Counted from the stretch's first letter, positions 16,854 to 27,271 are shown. The stretch is DNA of 64,000 nucleotides from Acinetobacter sp. ANC 7912 (GCF_039862785.1 NZ_CP156795.1:868001-932000); one strand, 5' to 3'. Made by a program: numbers and translations. The notes: generated from the sequence alone by a model not told the origin.

Positions 16854-17476
16854 AAGTGCTTTATTTCTTGGCAACAATCCCATTCTATTTTCTAGCTAAA
16901 TTATTTCAAATTCTAAATTTAGTAGAGATATATTCTGATCTAAAGAAATGCGAATCTCATTTAAACAGCATTCATCAATTAGTAGATGATGAAATACTGA
17001 ATATTTTATTTATTGCAGAAGACCATAGAATTTCAAGGCACTTTGGAATTGATCACTATGCAATGTTTCGTGCTGTTTACTACACAAAGTTTAGAAATCA
17101 ATTTCAAGGAGCAAGTACAGTCGCTCAGCAATATGTGAGAGTAATTACTGAGAGATATGAGCGAACATGGATTAGAAAATTTAGAGAGCAATTACTAGCT
17201 ATTTTAATTTGTAAAAAATTTAGTCGCAAACAAATAGCAACAGCTTATCTCAAAGTCGCATTCTTAGGATCAGGAATGAATGGAATAGATCATTACTTAA
17301 AAAAGAACCATAAAAAATCTTTTCAGTTGAGTAAAGCTGAAAAAATTGAAATAGTAGCGAGATTAAAATATCCAGAGCCATTAAAAAATAAAGAAATATG
17401 GCGATATAAAATGAAAATAAGGATTAATAATATTTCCTGCAAATTAGCTAAAAAATCCCTCCCAACCTCCCTTTAG
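16850..17476 (+). CDS. GT51-like transglycosylase domain protein
   Basis: 208 residues. An N-terminal hydrophobic helix (VLYFLATIPFYFLAKLFQIL) precedes a peptidoglycan glycosyltransferase (GT51) core: EDHRISRHFGID with the catalytic Glu, GASTVAQQYVR, the WIRKFREQLLAILICKKFSR region, and TAYLKVAFLGSG. These match motifs 1 to 4 of MtgA and class A PBPs, but motif 4 has YLKV in place of the usual YLN. The family polymerises lipid II. The housekeeping MtgA of this window (38100) is different and longer in its core. Overlap with the preceding membrane beta-rich gene implies a shared function. The last residues and the stop lie inside a palindromic repeat, so the C-terminus may have been remodelled. 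Confidence 0.75.
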   Translation: MKVLYFLATIPFYFLAKLFQILNLVEIYSDLKKCESHLNSIHQLVDDEILNILFIAEDHRISRHFGIDHYAMFRAVYYTKFRNQFQGASTVAQQYVRVITERYERTWIRKFREQLLAILICKKFSRKQIATAYLKVAFLGSGMNGIDHYLKKNHKKSFQLSKAEKIEIVARLKYPEPLKNKEIWRYKMKIRINNISCKLAKKSLPTSL

Positions 17477-17545
17477 AAAAGGGAGGAGCTGTTACGTAAT
17501 CAATTTGATACGCGAAATTCCCCTCTTTGAAAAAGAGGGGCTAGG
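17455..17545. repeat. Palindromic repeat region, copy 3 (3' border of cassette)
   Basis: Two hairpins, CCTCCCTTTagaaAAGGGAGG (about 17467-17486) and CCCCTCTTTgaaaAAGAGGGG (about 17520-17540). The first contains the stop codon of the GT51-like gene. The wording resembles the repeat at 15686-15820. Confidence 0.6.
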
Positions 17546-17559
17546 GGAGATTAAAAACA

Positions 17560-17588
17560 AAAATCCCCTCAATCGAGGGGATTTTTTC
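17560..17588 (-). terminator. Rho-independent terminator of metH
   Basis: AAATCCCCTC / GAGGGGATTT stem with an AATC loop. T runs on both strands; it lies 20 bases beyond the metH stop. Confidence 0.88.
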
Positions 17589-17608
17589 TTCTCTAAACTA
17601 GAGGAATC

Positions 17609-20600
17609 TTACACAATAGAATCATCCAGATTCGGCGCTAACCAGCGTTTCGCTTCATCCAGCGTCCAGCCTTTACGCTTCGCATAATCTTCCAGTTGAT
17701 CACCAGAAATTTTGCCCACGTTAAAGTATTCAGTTTGCGGGTTCGCATAGTAGAAACCGCTGACTGATGAAGGTGGCCACATCGCAAAGCTAGAAGTCAG
17801 GTAAGTACCAATCTTGTCAGTTGAACCTAACCAGTCAAACAATGGTGCTTTTTCAGAGTGCTCCGGACAAGCAGGGTAACCTGGAGCTGGACGGATACCG
17901 ACATATTTCTCTTTAATCAACTCATCGTTGGTTAAAGACTCATCTGCCTGATACCCCCAGAACTCTTTACGGATACGCTGGTGCAGGTGCTCGGCAAAGG
18001 CTTCCGCAAAGCGGTCAGCCAGTGACTGTACCAGAATCGCGTTATAGTCATCGCCTTTGGCCTTGTATTCATTTGCCAACTCTTCCGCACCGAAGATCGA
18101 AACGGTAAAGCCACCCAGATAATCCTGAGCCACATCTTTCGGCGCAATAAAATCCGCCAGTGAGTAGTTGGCTTTGCCAGTCACCTTGTCAGACTGCTGA
18201 CGCAGATGCTGGAAGGTATGAGTGACATTGCCATTTTTGTCAGCAACCGCAACCGTATCAGCTGCGACACGGTTCGCTGGGTAAATGCTAAAGGTTGCAC
18301 GCGCATCGAAACGTTTATTTTCGATGATGTCTTTCAGCATTTCCTGAGCCTGGTTATACAGGTCACGCGCTGCTTCACCGACCACTTCATCTTCCAGGAT
18401 TTTCGGGAATTTGCCCGCCAAACTCCAGGAAATAAAGAATGGGGTCCAGTCAAAGTATTCCACTAAGGTTTCTAGAGGATAGTTGGTGAAAGTTTGCGAA
18501 CCAATGAAGTTCGGTTTAACTGGCGCATTCTTGTCGAAGTCGATCTTGAAGCTATTTTCAATTGCTTCCTGATAAGATAGTTTTGCAGCTTTCGGTTGTT
18601 TATTCGCTAAACGCACACGGATTTTTTCATAATCCGCGGCATAGTCTGCCAGTAACTGCGGCTTCATTTCTGGAGACAGTAACTGGGTCGCCACACCCAC
18701 CGCACGTGAAGCATCAGCCGTATAAAGCACGCCATCATTTTGGTATTGCGGAGCAATCTTCACCGCAGTGTGTGCTTTAGATGTGGTTGCACCACCAATC
18801 ATCAATGGAATCTTGAAGCCTTTACGCTGCATTTCTTTGGCAACGAAGACCATCTCATCCAGAGAAGGGGTGATCAGACCAGACAGACCGATGATATCGA
18901 CTTTTTCGTCAATCGCAGTTTGCAGGATTTTCTCACATGGCACCATTACGCCAAGATCCACGATGTCATAACCATTACAGCCCAGTACCACGCCGACAAT
19001 GTTCTTACCGATATCGTGTACGTCGCCTTTTACGGTCGCCAGCAGGATTTTACCTTTGGCTTCGCCTTGGGTTTTCTCTGCTTCAATGAACGGATTCAGC
19101 CAAGCCACGGCCTGTTTCATCACACGTGCAGATTTCACCACCTGTGGCAGGAACATTTTACCGGCACCGAACAGGTCACCGACCACGTTCATACCAGCCA
19201 TCAATGGACCTTCAATCACATCTAATGGACGAACCGCTTTCAGGCGTGCTTCTTCAGTATCCTGATCGATATAAGTAGTAATACCTTTCACCAGGGCATA
19301 CTCAAGACGTTTTTCTACTGGTTCATTACGCCAAGCCAGATCTTCTTCAGCTTTTTGGCTGCCGCCTTGACCACGGTATTTCTCGGCAATCTCAAGCAGT
19401 TTTTCAGTCGCTTCGTTGCCGCTTTCGCCCTGGTTGCGGTTCAGGATCACATCTTCAACCGCAGCTTTCAGTTCAGGATCGATGTCATCGTAAATCGCCA
19501 GCTGACCGGCATTCACGATACCCATGGTCAGACCTTGCTGGATACCGTAGTACAGGAATACTGCATGGATCGCTTCACGGACTGGCTCATTCCCGCGGAA
19601 TGAGAAGGATACATTCGAGATACCGCCAGAGATCATGGCATTTGGCAGGTTCTGTTTGATCCATCCAGTGGCTTCGATAAAGTCCACGGCATAGTTGTTG
19701 TGTTCTTCGATACCAGTTGCCACCGCAAACACGTTCGGGTCAAAGATGATGTCTTCAGAAGGGAAGCCGACTTCATTCACCAGAATGTCATAGGAACGTT
19801 TACAGATCGATTTTTTACGTTCAGCAGTATCTGCCTGACCGTCTTCATCAAAGGCCATGACGATCACGGCAGCACCGTACTGACGGCACAAGCGGGCACG
19901 TTCAACAAACTCGTCATAACCTTCTTTCAGGGAAATCGAGTTCACAACGGCTTTACCCTGCACGCATTTCAGGCCAGCTTCGATAATGTCCCATTTAGAC
20001 GAATCCAGCATGATTGGCACACGCGAGATATCTGGCTCAGAGGCGATCAGGTTCAGGAAGTGAACCATTGCCCCTTGAGAATCCAGCATACCTTCATCCA
20101 TGTTGATGTCGATGATCTGTGCACCGGCTTCAACCTGCTGACGGGCAACGTCCAAAGCTTCAGTGAAGTTTTCTTCTTTGATCAGACGCAGGAATTTTTT
20201 CGAACCGGTGACGTTGGTACGTTCACCGACGTTTACGAATAATGAATCTTTGGTGATGTTAAATGGTTCCAAACCACTTAAGCGGCATGCTGGCTCAATT
20301 TCTGGCACTTTACGTGGTGCAATACCTTCAACCGCTTGAGCAATGGCACGGATGTGATCCGGAGTGGTACCACAACAACCACCGGTAATGTTGATCAGAC
20401 CGCTTTCAGCGAATTCTTTGATGAAAGCAGCAGTCTGTTCTGGCGTTTCATCATAACCACCAAACGCATTTGGTAGGCCAGCATTCGGGTGTGCAGAAAC
20501 AAAGGTATCTGCGACATCAGACACAGTTTTGACGTGTGGACGCATGGCATCGGCACCAAGTGCACAGTTAAAGCCGATTGATAGTGGTTCCGCATGACGT

Positions 20601-21295
20601 ACCGAGTTCCAGAATGCTTCTGCAGTTTGACCAGTTAAAGTACGGCCAGACGCATCAGTAATGGTACCGGAAATCATGATTGGCAATTCAGTACCCAGTT
20701 CCTTGAACACTTCTTTGACTGCAAAGATCGCAGCCTTGGCATTCAGGGTATCGAAGACGGTTTCGATCAGGATGATATCGGCACCGCCTTCAATCAACGC
20801 CTTGGTCGATTCCATGTAATTCACTTTCAGTTCGTCAAAAGTGATATTACGGAAGGCTGGGTCGTTCACATTCGGTGAAATTGATGTGGTGCGTGATGTT
20901 GGCCCAATCACACCTGCCACGAAACGTGGTTTTTCCGGTGTTGAATATTTGGCACAAGCTTCTTTGGCCAGACGCGCAGCTTCACGGTTAATTTCCGGAA
21001 CCAGATCTTCCATGTGATAGTCAGACATGGAAACGCGGGTACCATTGAAGGAGTTGGTTTCAATGATGTCGGCACCGGCTTCAAGGTAGGCTTCGTGAAT
21101 GCCTTGAATAATCTGTGGCTGGGTCAGTACCAATAAGTCGTTATTGCCTTTAAGGTCGTATGCCCAATCAGCAAAACGCTCACCACGATAATCGGCTTCT
21201 TCCAATTTATGGCGTTGGATCATGGTACCCATCGCACCATCGATAATTAAAATTCTCTTGGCAAGAAGTTCTTTTAGGGTGGCAAGTGTGGACAT
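17609..21295 (-). CDS. metH: Cobalamin-dependent methionine synthase
   Basis: 1228 residues, full length with all four modules. It transfers a methyl group from methyltetrahydrofolate through cobalamin to homocysteine, the last step of methionine synthesis. The homocysteine domain opens with [10 protein letters not shown] and has the zinc cysteines of [11 protein letters not shown] near 307. The folate domain has [12 protein letters not shown] near 550. The B12 domain carries GDVHDIGKN with the lower-ligand His near 760. The reactivation domain ends with [15 protein letters not shown] near 1137, the AdoMet-binding motif. I saw no cobalamin riboswitch in the 475 bases upstream. Confidence 0.98.
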   Translation of the reverse strand: MSTLATLKELLAKRILIIDGAMGTMIQRHKLEEADYRGERFADWAYDLKGNNDLLVLTQPQIIQGIHEAYLEAGADIIETNSFNGTRVSMSDYHMEDLVPEINREAARLAKEACAKYSTPEKPRFVAGVIGPTSRTTSISPNVNDPAFRNITFDELKVNYMESTKALIEGGADIILIETVFDTLNAKAAIFAVKEVFKELGTELPIMISGTITDASGRTLTGQTAEAFWNSVRHAEPLSIGFNCALGADAMRPHVKTVSDVADTFVSAHPNAGLPNAFGGYDETPEQTAAFIKEFAESGLINITGGCCGTTPDHIRAIAQAVEGIAPRKVPEIEPACRLSGLEPFNITKDSLFVNVGERTNVTGSKKFLRLIKEENFTEALDVARQQVEAGAQIIDINMDEGMLDSQGAMVHFLNLIASEPDISRVPIMLDSSKWDIIEAGLKCVQGKAVVNSISLKEGYDEFVERARLCRQYGAAVIVMAFDEDGQADTAERKKSICKRSYDILVNEVGFPSEDIIFDPNVFAVATGIEEHNNYAVDFIEATGWIKQNLPNAMISGGISNVSFSFRGNEPVREAIHAVFLYYGIQQGLTMGIVNAGQLAIYDDIDPELKAAVEDVILNRNQGESGNEATEKLLEIAEKYRGQGGSQKAEEDLAWRNEPVEKRLEYALVKGITTYIDQDTEEARLKAVRPLDVIEGPLMAGMNVVGDLFGAGKMFLPQVVKSARVMKQAVAWLNPFIEAEKTQGEAKGKILLATVKGDVHDIGKNIVGVVLGCNGYDIVDLGVMVPCEKILQTAIDEKVDIIGLSGLITPSLDEMVFVAKEMQRKGFKIPLMIGGATTSKAHTAVKIAPQYQNDGVLYTADASRAVGVATQLLSPEMKPQLLADYAADYEKIRVRLANKQPKAAKLSYQEAIENSFKIDFDKNAPVKPNFIGSQTFTNYPLETLVEYFDWTPFFISWSLAGKFPKILEDEVVGEAARDLYNQAQEMLKDIIENKRFDARATFSIYPANRVAADTVAVADKNGNVTHTFQHLRQQSDKVTGKANYSLADFIAPKDVAQDYLGGFTVSIFGAEELANEYKAKGDDYNAILVQSLADRFAEAFAEHLHQRIRKEFWGYQADESLTNDELIKEKYVGIRPAPGYPACPEHSEKAPLFDWLGSTDKIGTYLTSSFAMWPPSSVSGFYYANPQTEYFNVGKISGDQLEDYAKRKGWTLDEAKRWLAPNLDDSIV

Positions 21296-21779
21296 TCAAA
21301 CTTTCTCAGTAAGCATCAAAAAACGGCAATAATCTTAACAGATTAGTGGACAGTTTGCTGTAGCTGTTCTTCAGAATGCTGGATATGTCTGATATGAAAT
21401 TTTGATAAGCAGTTTAGGTATGGGATAGAAGACTGAAATCAGATAGAAAACTCAAAAAAGCGATGGCCAGATTAACAAGCTGAACTGAACAGAAAAATGT
21501 AAGCGGGTTTCATCAAACAGTCATCTTTGCCGGGCAATATTTAGGCAAGCAGAAACGAAATGGTTCTGTGACAGGCTGAACTTTAGCCGCTTATATAGCT
21601 CAAAACCTATAAAAACTGGTACATTAGAAAAGGATGAATGTTCACAAGTAATTGATTAATAAAATTTAAAAATAAAATTTTTTGTAAAAATTTTAGGATC
21701 AATGGCAGTTATAAAGTCTAAAAAATTACTGTCGCTGGCAGGTCATTGTCATATAATTGTCACAATTTAATTGAACAAT
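21296..21779. other. Intergenic region between metH and the phosphate transporter
   Basis: 484 bases hold the divergent promoters. I see AT-rich sequence, no open frame and no riboswitch-like conserved boxes on either strand. Confidence 0.5.
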
Positions 21780-23432
21780 ATGGGGATTCTAGAATCCTCT
21801 ATTCCTGCTTGCATGAATTCTAATCAAACTCCCTTAGAATCAGCACAAGGAACGTCTTCAAATCAAGCGAAGAACGTACATGTGCCGACACCGAAGTTTT
21901 TTATGCCGGTGTTCCTGACTCTAATCATTTCGACGCTGATCTATATCGGCTTTCAATTGACTTCCGATATTGCACATGTCCCTGCGGTACAGATGGGGTC
22001 ATTGATCCTTTTAGGCACAGCATTATTGATTGCGCTGGGCTTTGAATTTGTAAACGGTTTCCACGATACCGCCAATGCAGTGGCGACTGTGATTTATACC
22101 AATGCCTTGTCTGCACCTGTGGCCGTGATGTGGGCAGGTTTCTGTAATTTCATGGGGGTAATGGTCGCAAGCGGCGCGGTTGCCTATGGGATTATCGCAC
22201 TGCTGCCGGTGGAGCTGATCATGAATGTTGGCACCGGTGCCGGTTTCGCTATGGTCTTTTCCATGCTAATTGCGGCAATTCTCTGGAACTTGGGCACTTG
22301 GTTCCTTGGTATACCAGCTTCCAGTTCGCATACCCTAATCGGTTCGATTCTGGGTGTTGGTATTATGAACTACCTGCTGAATGCGGGTAGTGGTGCTTCT
22401 GGTGTCGATGTTGAGCAGGTGATCAAGGTTGGTAAAGCCTTACTGTTCTCACCACTGATCGGTTTTGTCTTTGCCAGCATTCTGTTCCTGCTGGTGAAAA
22501 AAATCTTCAAACGCCAACTTGAACTGTTTAAGCCACCTGAAGGTAACAAGCCACCACCACCGCTAATCCGTGCCATTCTGATCTTTACCTGTACTGGTGT
22601 CAGCTTTGCGCATGGTTCAAACGACGGTCAAAAAGGTATGGGTCTGATCATGTTGATCCTGATCGGCTGTGTGCCGCTAGCTTACTCACTAAACAAGAAT
22701 CTGGATGCCCAACATATCCAGTCTTTCGGTCAGCTGTCTGCACAAACGGCTGATGCGATCTATCCGAAACATGAGAATATTCCGGATGAGAAAGCCCGTG
22801 CCATCATCACAACTTACATTCAAACAAAAGAACTGAATGCTGAAGTGGTACCCGCACTGGCAAGCCTGACCGATCACTTGGGTGATAAAGTCGGTAGCTA
22901 CAGTAACATCAAGGATGTGCCAGAAGCTCAAGTTTCAGAATTCCGTAATGATATGTACCTGAGCACTACAGCATTTAAACGTCTGGAAAAAGCCGAAGCT
23001 TTACCTGCGATGACGGCTACACAGGAAAAAACAGTGGATGAATACCGCGACAATCTGGATTCCTTCCTGCAATACATTCCAACTTGGGTGAAAGTGGCAA
23101 CTGCATTAGCATTGGGTCTTGGTACCATGGTGGGTTGGAAACGTATCGTGGTGACGGTTGGTGAGCGTATCGGTAAAGAGCACATGACTTATGGTCAGGG
23201 CATGTCTGCCGAGCTAGTTGCTATGTCTACAATCGCTGCTGCAGATGGTTTTGGTATGCCGGTATCAACCACACACGTTTTAAACTCTGCTGTTGCAGGT
23301 ACCATGGTAGCGAATAAATCCGGTCTGAACTTTAAAATGGTGAAATCGATCCTATCGGCTTGGGTGTTTACATTACCTGCAACGATCTGTTTATCCGGTG
23401 CACTGTACTGGTTGTTGTTAAAAGTTTTCTAA
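21780..23432 (+). CDS. Inorganic phosphate transporter (PiT family)
   Basis: About 550 residues with ten or more hydrophobic helices. Both PiT repeats are visible: FEFVNGFHDTANAVATVIYT in the N-terminal half and GSNDGQKGMGLIML around residue 285, with a third conserved stretch VSTTHVLNSAVAG near the C-terminus. PiT proteins couple metal-phosphate uptake to protons in the inner membrane. The central region (about residues 310-440, NKNLDAQHIQS to VDEYRDNL) is hydrophilic. The frame also opens at TTG 21771 and has an internal ATG at 21813; no start is backed by a strong ribosome site. The gene ends at a strong terminator. Confidence 0.92.
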   Translation: MGILESSIPACMNSNQTPLESAQGTSSNQAKNVHVPTPKFFMPVFLTLIISTLIYIGFQLTSDIAHVPAVQMGSLILLGTALLIALGFEFVNGFHDTANAVATVIYTNALSAPVAVMWAGFCNFMGVMVASGAVAYGIIALLPVELIMNVGTGAGFAMVFSMLIAAILWNLGTWFLGIPASSSHTLIGSILGVGIMNYLLNAGSGASGVDVEQVIKVGKALLFSPLIGFVFASILFLLVKKIFKRQLELFKPPEGNKPPPPLIRAILIFTCTGVSFAHGSNDGQKGMGLIMLILIGCVPLAYSLNKNLDAQHIQSFGQLSAQTADAIYPKHENIPDEKARAIITTYIQTKELNAEVVPALASLTDHLGDKVGSYSNIKDVPEAQVSEFRNDMYLSTTAFKRLEKAEALPAMTATQEKTVDEYRDNLDSFLQYIPTWVKVATALALGLGTMVGWKRIVVTVGERIGKEHMTYGQGMSAELVAMSTIAAADGFGMPVSTTHVLNSAVAGTMVANKSGLNFKMVKSILSAWVFTLPATICLSGALYWLLLKVF

Positions 23433-23446
23433 AAAAGATCTGTTGT

Positions 23447-23476
23447 AAAAAAACGCTGCTAAGGCAGCGTTTTTTA
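23447..23476 (+). terminator. Rho-independent terminator of the phosphate transporter
   Basis: AAACGCTGC / GCAGCGTTT stem with a TAAG loop and a T run. Confidence 0.9.
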
Positions 23477-23490
23477 TGGGTGTTTTTAAA

Positions 23491-23638
23491 GTCCTCTCCC
23501 TTGCACAGCAGTACTGCTCATTTCCTAAAAGGAGAGAGGAGAAAATACATTATTAAATTTATAGAGGAAACTCCCGCTCCCTGAGCGAAATTAAAGCACT
23601 GCTTTAAACGAAGCGCAAGAGAGGGCTGGGTGAGAGTA
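23491..23638. repeat. Dispersed palindromic repeat, copy 4
   Basis: The stretch begins with CCTCTCCC and has an inner pair GAGCAGTACTGCTC-like element and GGAGAGAGG. Its 23562-23638 part is the reverse complement homologue of 4929-5000, sharing the palindrome TTAAAGCACTGCTTTAAA and the word AAGCGCAAG. No DUF559 gene is next to this copy. Confidence 0.7.
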
Positions 23639-23844
23639 ATAAGAAGACCAAGAGTACTTTAATAAAAGAATTAATAGCTAATTTCAACTCAATATAAAAT
23701 GAGTATTGCTTAGCTTTACTTTTGAAAGATCAAAAGTAACAAAAATCTTTTGTTAGGCTGATGATACTTCCATATATCACAGCCTAACGGCGACATCCAT
23801 GTCGCCCAACCACGTAAATTGATGAGTGTTTTATGTAAGAAAAA

Positions 23845-25386
23845 TTACTTCTTCAACTTACTCAACAATCCTTTTGGTAATTTCTCCGTTGCAAAACCAT
23901 ACAGTGCTGCAAACGGCAAGGCAGTACGCGCTAGATAAGCTACACGCCATAAACCGCCATGGTTTGCACCATACATCATTAGCTCGAGTGGATGGTTCAA
24001 TTTTACATCTGGATTGGCAACTGACTCAGGATTACGTAGGTCATGAATCCACAGGGCTGCCATAATCGCATTGGTGGTTTCAGGGGCAAAGGCTTCGACA
24101 TCAAACAGGCTGGCGCCATTAAATGCGGCTTTCAGCAGTGGATTTTTTGTGACTGAATACGTTGTAGTAGAAGGGGCAATGTTAATACTGACCCGTTGCC
24201 CGTTAGCACGTGCCAGTGTCGCACGCCATTGTTGTAGACGTTTGGCCAGTGCATAGTTTGGACCTTGTTCCACCACCAGACAGTCACTAACACCGTAGGA
24301 TTTTTCGCCAACTTTGAACAGTTCCTGCTCATTTTTCTGGAAGAAATGCTTGCGGGAAATCAATGAAATTCCCTTGGTTAAGGTACTTTCCAGTTTAGAC
24401 AATTGCTGGTATTTGCTTTGTGCAGCCTGCACCACTTCTGCAGGTACTGCGTAGACATCGGTTGGAGTACACATATACATCAGGCTGGTATTGGCTTTCT
24501 GTTCACTGACGTAGCTCATAATGGCATCCATTGCCATGGAAACCCGCACGTGCTTTTCGCCATCCAGATAGGCAATCGCGGCCAGATCCAGATCCTGCTT
24601 AAATTGAATCAGCCATTGGGCAATTTCAGGAATCTGGGTCAGCAGATTTGCGCCGAGTTTTTCTTTTAAGATTTCCAGTGATGTATCTGCAGGCAGGGCT
24701 TCAACGGAAGGAGCATATAAAGTGGCATTGCCTTGACTCACGGTATCCAGAATCTTGCCCCAAACACGGGTATTCGGCAGATCAATCGCGACAATATTAG
24801 CTTTCCATTTGGATAACCAGGTCAGTGGGCCAGCTTCAGAAGCAGCACCGAAAAGCACTGTAGTACGATCCGACAGGTCAAACCATTCTGGATGGGCAAT
24901 ACATTCACGCAGGGCATTGGCATGACTTGGTTCGACAATGCCACGTTCTTCCCAAGACTGGATCTGATCTAGTAAGGCTTGTCCTTGCAGTTTTTTGCCA
25001 TGATAAGGCACATACCATTCTGGTGAATTTTCAGATGAGCCTTTTAGCTGGAAAGTATGCAGTTTTTCTGCAGGCAAAGACATCGCATCTTTGAGTACAT
25101 GCTTTTGATCATTACGGTAAAACTCAAAACTGCAATGCGCCGTTTCCAGACCCTGTTTGGCAATACTCAGTGCAGCGCCGGCAGAACGCAGCCCATCTTT
25201 AACCAGGCGCTTAAAATGCACTGGATACTGTTTGCGCCAGTTTTTCTCCTGTTGCGCGGCATTGGCATGTACAGGATCAACTGCACCTAGGGCTGCGGAA
25301 ATGATGTTACGGCCGATTTTTGAGGTGCTTGGTTTTTTTTCTGAGGCTGGAATGGGGAATTGAAGACCGTCTAGGGAATTGGACAT
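23845..25386 (-). CDS. Conserved hypothetical protein with a Rossmann-like segment
   Basis: 513 residues, no signal peptide. Around residue 180, TTVLFGAASEAGPLTWLSKW followed by ANIVAIDLPN looks like a beta-alpha-beta nucleotide-binding unit with a GxxxxxG turn and an acidic residue ending the second strand, as in NAD-binding Rossmann folds. Later segments (SLMYMCTPTDVYAVPAE, RVSINIAPSTTTYSVTKNP) fit the rest of such a domain. The C-terminal 30 residues have a mildly hydrophobic stretch, TALPFAALYGFATEKLP. I do not recognise a named family. It is transcribed alone, between a repeat region and an iron-uptake gene. An oxidoreductase role is only suggested. Confidence 0.75.
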   Translation of the reverse strand: MSNSLDGLQFPIPASEKKPSTSKIGRNIISAALGAVDPVHANAAQQEKNWRKQYPVHFKRLVKDGLRSAGAALSIAKQGLETAHCSFEFYRNDQKHVLKDAMSLPAEKLHTFQLKGSSENSPEWYVPYHGKKLQGQALLDQIQSWEERGIVEPSHANALRECIAHPEWFDLSDRTTVLFGAASEAGPLTWLSKWKANIVAIDLPNTRVWGKILDTVSQGNATLYAPSVEALPADTSLEILKEKLGANLLTQIPEIAQWLIQFKQDLDLAAIAYLDGEKHVRVSMAMDAIMSYVSEQKANTSLMYMCTPTDVYAVPAEVVQAAQSKYQQLSKLESTLTKGISLISRKHFFQKNEQELFKVGEKSYGVSDCLVVEQGPNYALAKRLQQWRATLARANGQRVSINIAPSTTTYSVTKNPLLKAAFNGASLFDVEAFAPETTNAIMAALWIHDLRNPESVANPDVKLNHPLELMMYGANHGGLWRVAYLARTALPFAALYGFATEKLPKGLLSKLKK

Positions 25387-25510
25387 GCAAAATATCTCGT
25401 GACTTACAGCGATTTATAGATAGATATAAACATTATCGCTGCAAAATTTAGTCCAAGCTTGGCAATATATGACATCCTGACTTTAGAAATTATTACGAGA
25501 TGTTTCAAGT

Positions 25511-25537
25511 AAAAAGGAAGCGTGAAGCTTCCTTTTT
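25511..25537 (-). terminator. Terminator of the siderophore-binding protein gene
   Basis: AAAAAGGAAGC / GCTTCCTTTTT stem with a GTGAA loop. On the minus strand it is followed by further T. Confidence 0.88.
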
Positions 25538-25553
25538 GGGCAACTGACTACAA

Positions 25554-26498
25554 TTAATGAGTCGTACCTTTAATCAGTTCTTCTAACATAAATGCAGTAT
25601 TATCCAGACCAGCACCAGTTAAGTACCAGGCATCAGCATTTACATAGATGACTTTCTTCTCGGTTAATGCTTTGGCATTTTTCAGGGCCGGGTGTTTTTG
25701 AATATTGTCCTGAGCCGTATGTTTTTGCGTATTCACTGCACCACGGTCCAGAACGATAATATAATTCGGATTCTTTTCTACCGCAGCAGCAATACGTTGA
25801 ACATTTTTTTCAGCCGCTTTGAGTGCCTCTGGTGAGCCAGCTTCTGGACGCGGCGCATCAGATTTTTCAGATGGATCTACTACCGGTTTCAGGCCAGCCA
25901 GTTCATAAATAAAGCCAAAACGGTCATTTTCTGCATGTGGCATAAAGTTATCACCGACAGCAAATAGCATCAATGCAGTTTTGCCTTCAGTCTGCTTTTT
26001 CAGTTGTTGTTGCAGGGCCGAAATTTTATCCAGCTTTTCAGTCGCAATTTTTTCCTTACCAAATGCGCGTGCTAGTACATGCGTACGTTCAGTCAGATCA
26101 GCAATATATTGCTCGGTATTTGGCGACAGGTTTAGGGTAGGGGCGATGTCTTTAACTGTGTCTGATTTAGATGTAGAACGACCACCAACAATAATCAGGT
26201 CAGGCTTGGCTGCTTTTAGTGCATTCACATCTGGCTCAAACAATGAACCCGCTTTGATAAATTTGTCCTGCTGGTATTTCGCTAGATGACCTGTATAGCT
26301 TGCAGCAGGGACCAGCTGTGCTTCAAGACCCAAGGCATTTAAAGTGTCCAGTGCTGACAGGTCATACACTGCAATCTTTTTTGGCACTTTTTTCAGCTGA
26401 ATGTTCTGGTCTTTGTAGTTGAAAGTTACCTGTGCAGAAACGGCGAAAGATGTAGTTAACCCCAAAAGTGTGGCAAGTGCTAAAGTTTTAAATTTCAT
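25554..26498 (-). CDS. Siderophore ABC transporter substrate-binding protein
   Basis: 314 residues. A Sec signal peptide (MKFKTLALATLLGLTTSFAVSAQ) precedes a periplasmic class III binding fold: KIAVYDLSALDTLNALGLE, then a central helix and PDLIIVGGRSTSKSD, and in the C-lobe NPNYIIVLDRGA. This matches the FatB/CeuE type that binds ferric siderophores and passes them to an inner-membrane permease. No permease or ATPase gene is adjacent, so partners must be elsewhere. A Fur-like box upstream (26541-26562) predicts derepression under iron starvation. A TonB receptor with its own Fur box lies 1.7 kb away. Confidence 0.9.
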   Translation of the reverse strand: MKFKTLALATLLGLTTSFAVSAQVTFNYKDQNIQLKKVPKKIAVYDLSALDTLNALGLEAQLVPAASYTGHLAKYQQDKFIKAGSLFEPDVNALKAAKPDLIIVGGRSTSKSDTVKDIAPTLNLSPNTEQYIADLTERTHVLARAFGKEKIATEKLDKISALQQQLKKQTEGKTALMLFAVGDNFMPHAENDRFGFIYELAGLKPVVDPSEKSDAPRPEAGSPEALKAAEKNVQRIAAAVEKNPNYIIVLDRGAVNTQKHTAQDNIQKHPALKNAKALTEKKVIYVNADAWYLTGAGLDNTAFMLEELIKGTTH

Positions 26499-26540
26499 GT
26501 TAACCCCCTTTAAATGTCGGCAAAGATTAGCATGATTTTA

Positions 26541-26562
26541 GTAAATGATAATCATTTTTATA
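26541..26562 (-). promoter_or_regulatory. Fur-like box upstream of the siderophore-binding protein gene
   Basis: AAATGATAATCATTTTTAT contains the core TGATAATCATT of the Fur consensus. It lies about 45 bases upstream of the start codon. Confidence 0.75.
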
Positions 26563-26573
26563 TGAGAATTATT

Positions 26574-26600
26574 AAAAAGGGATAGTGACTATCCCTTTTT
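26574..26600 (-). terminator. Terminator of the rhomboid gene at 26609
   Basis: AAAAAGGGATAG / CTATCCCTTTTT stem with a TGA loop, 9 bases after the stop. Confidence 0.85.
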
Positions 26601-26608
26601 AATAATAT

Positions 26609-27271
26609 TTAAAGAGGGAGTTGCGCCAGTTTATTCAGGAAATGTGGAATGACCCGAGGTTCCAAAATGATGGTCATGATTACCCCATAGGCTGCTCCCC
26701 ACAGGTGAGCACTATGGTTGATATTGCTGTTGCCACGCTTGCCTGACCAGACACTATAAGCCACATACAGCACGGCAAAAATAATCGCCGGTACCGGAAT
26801 AAAGAACACAAAAATCAGTTTCCATGGCTCAAACAGGATATAGGCGAACAGTACCGCAGAAACCGCGCCAGAAGCCCCTAGACTGGCCCAGCGTGGATTA
26901 TTTTTATTCTTTAAATAGCTTGGCAGAATTGCCGCAATTAGCCCCCCCAGATAGAACAGCACAAAACCCATGTCAAACAGATATTGGCGGTAAAAGCTTT
27001 CAATGATACTGCCAAAGAAGAACAGAGTAATCATATTGAACAGCAGATGCGTACCATCGGCATGAATAAAACCATGCGCAATAAAGCGGTCATATTCACC
27101 ACGTTGAATGGCAGGCGGCCAGAAGATCAGGCGGTTCATCACCTGTTCTTTGGAAAAGGCAATAAAGGAGATAATGCAGGTAATTAGAATAAGGGTAATG
27201 GTATGGTTAAACGGTAAGTGCAGCATATAAGACAGTTCTAATTCTGAAGTCGGAATAGTTAATCTTGCCAT
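26609..27271 (-). CDS. Rhomboid-family intramembrane serine protease
   Basis: 220 residues with about six membrane helices. FIHADGTHLLFNMITLFFFG holds the HxxxN region of helix 2. The nucleophile Ser is in GASGAVSAVLF (about residue 130) and the catalytic His is in HSAHLWGAAYG (about 187), so the Ser-His dyad is complete. Rhomboids cut membrane proteins within or near the bilayer. The frame starts at 27271, but ATG 27226 (MLHLPFNHTIT) would place the first helix at the N-terminus and is a serious alternative. It is flanked by the iron-uptake gene and nfuA, with no obvious link to either. A second rhomboid lies at 37205. Confidence 0.9.
   Translation of the reverse strand: MARLTIPTSELELSYMLHLPFNHTITLILITCIISFIAFSKEQVMNRLIFWPPAIQRGEYDRFIAHGFIHADGTHLLFNMITLFFFGSIIESFYRQYLFDMGFVLFYLGGLIAAILPSYLKNKNNPRWASLGASGAVSAVLFAYILFEPWKLIFVFFIPVPAIIFAVLYVAYSVWSGKRGNSNINHSAHLWGAAYGVIMTIILEPRVIPHFLNKLAQLPL

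Noticed and set aside
17455..17590. CRISPR-like array in the hairpin cluster after the GT51-like gene
   Set aside because: The hairpins are inverted repeats of different sequence, not regularly spaced direct repeats.
21296..21770. Possible cobalamin riboswitch upstream of metH
   Set aside because: No B12-box-like conserved segment was found on the minus strand.
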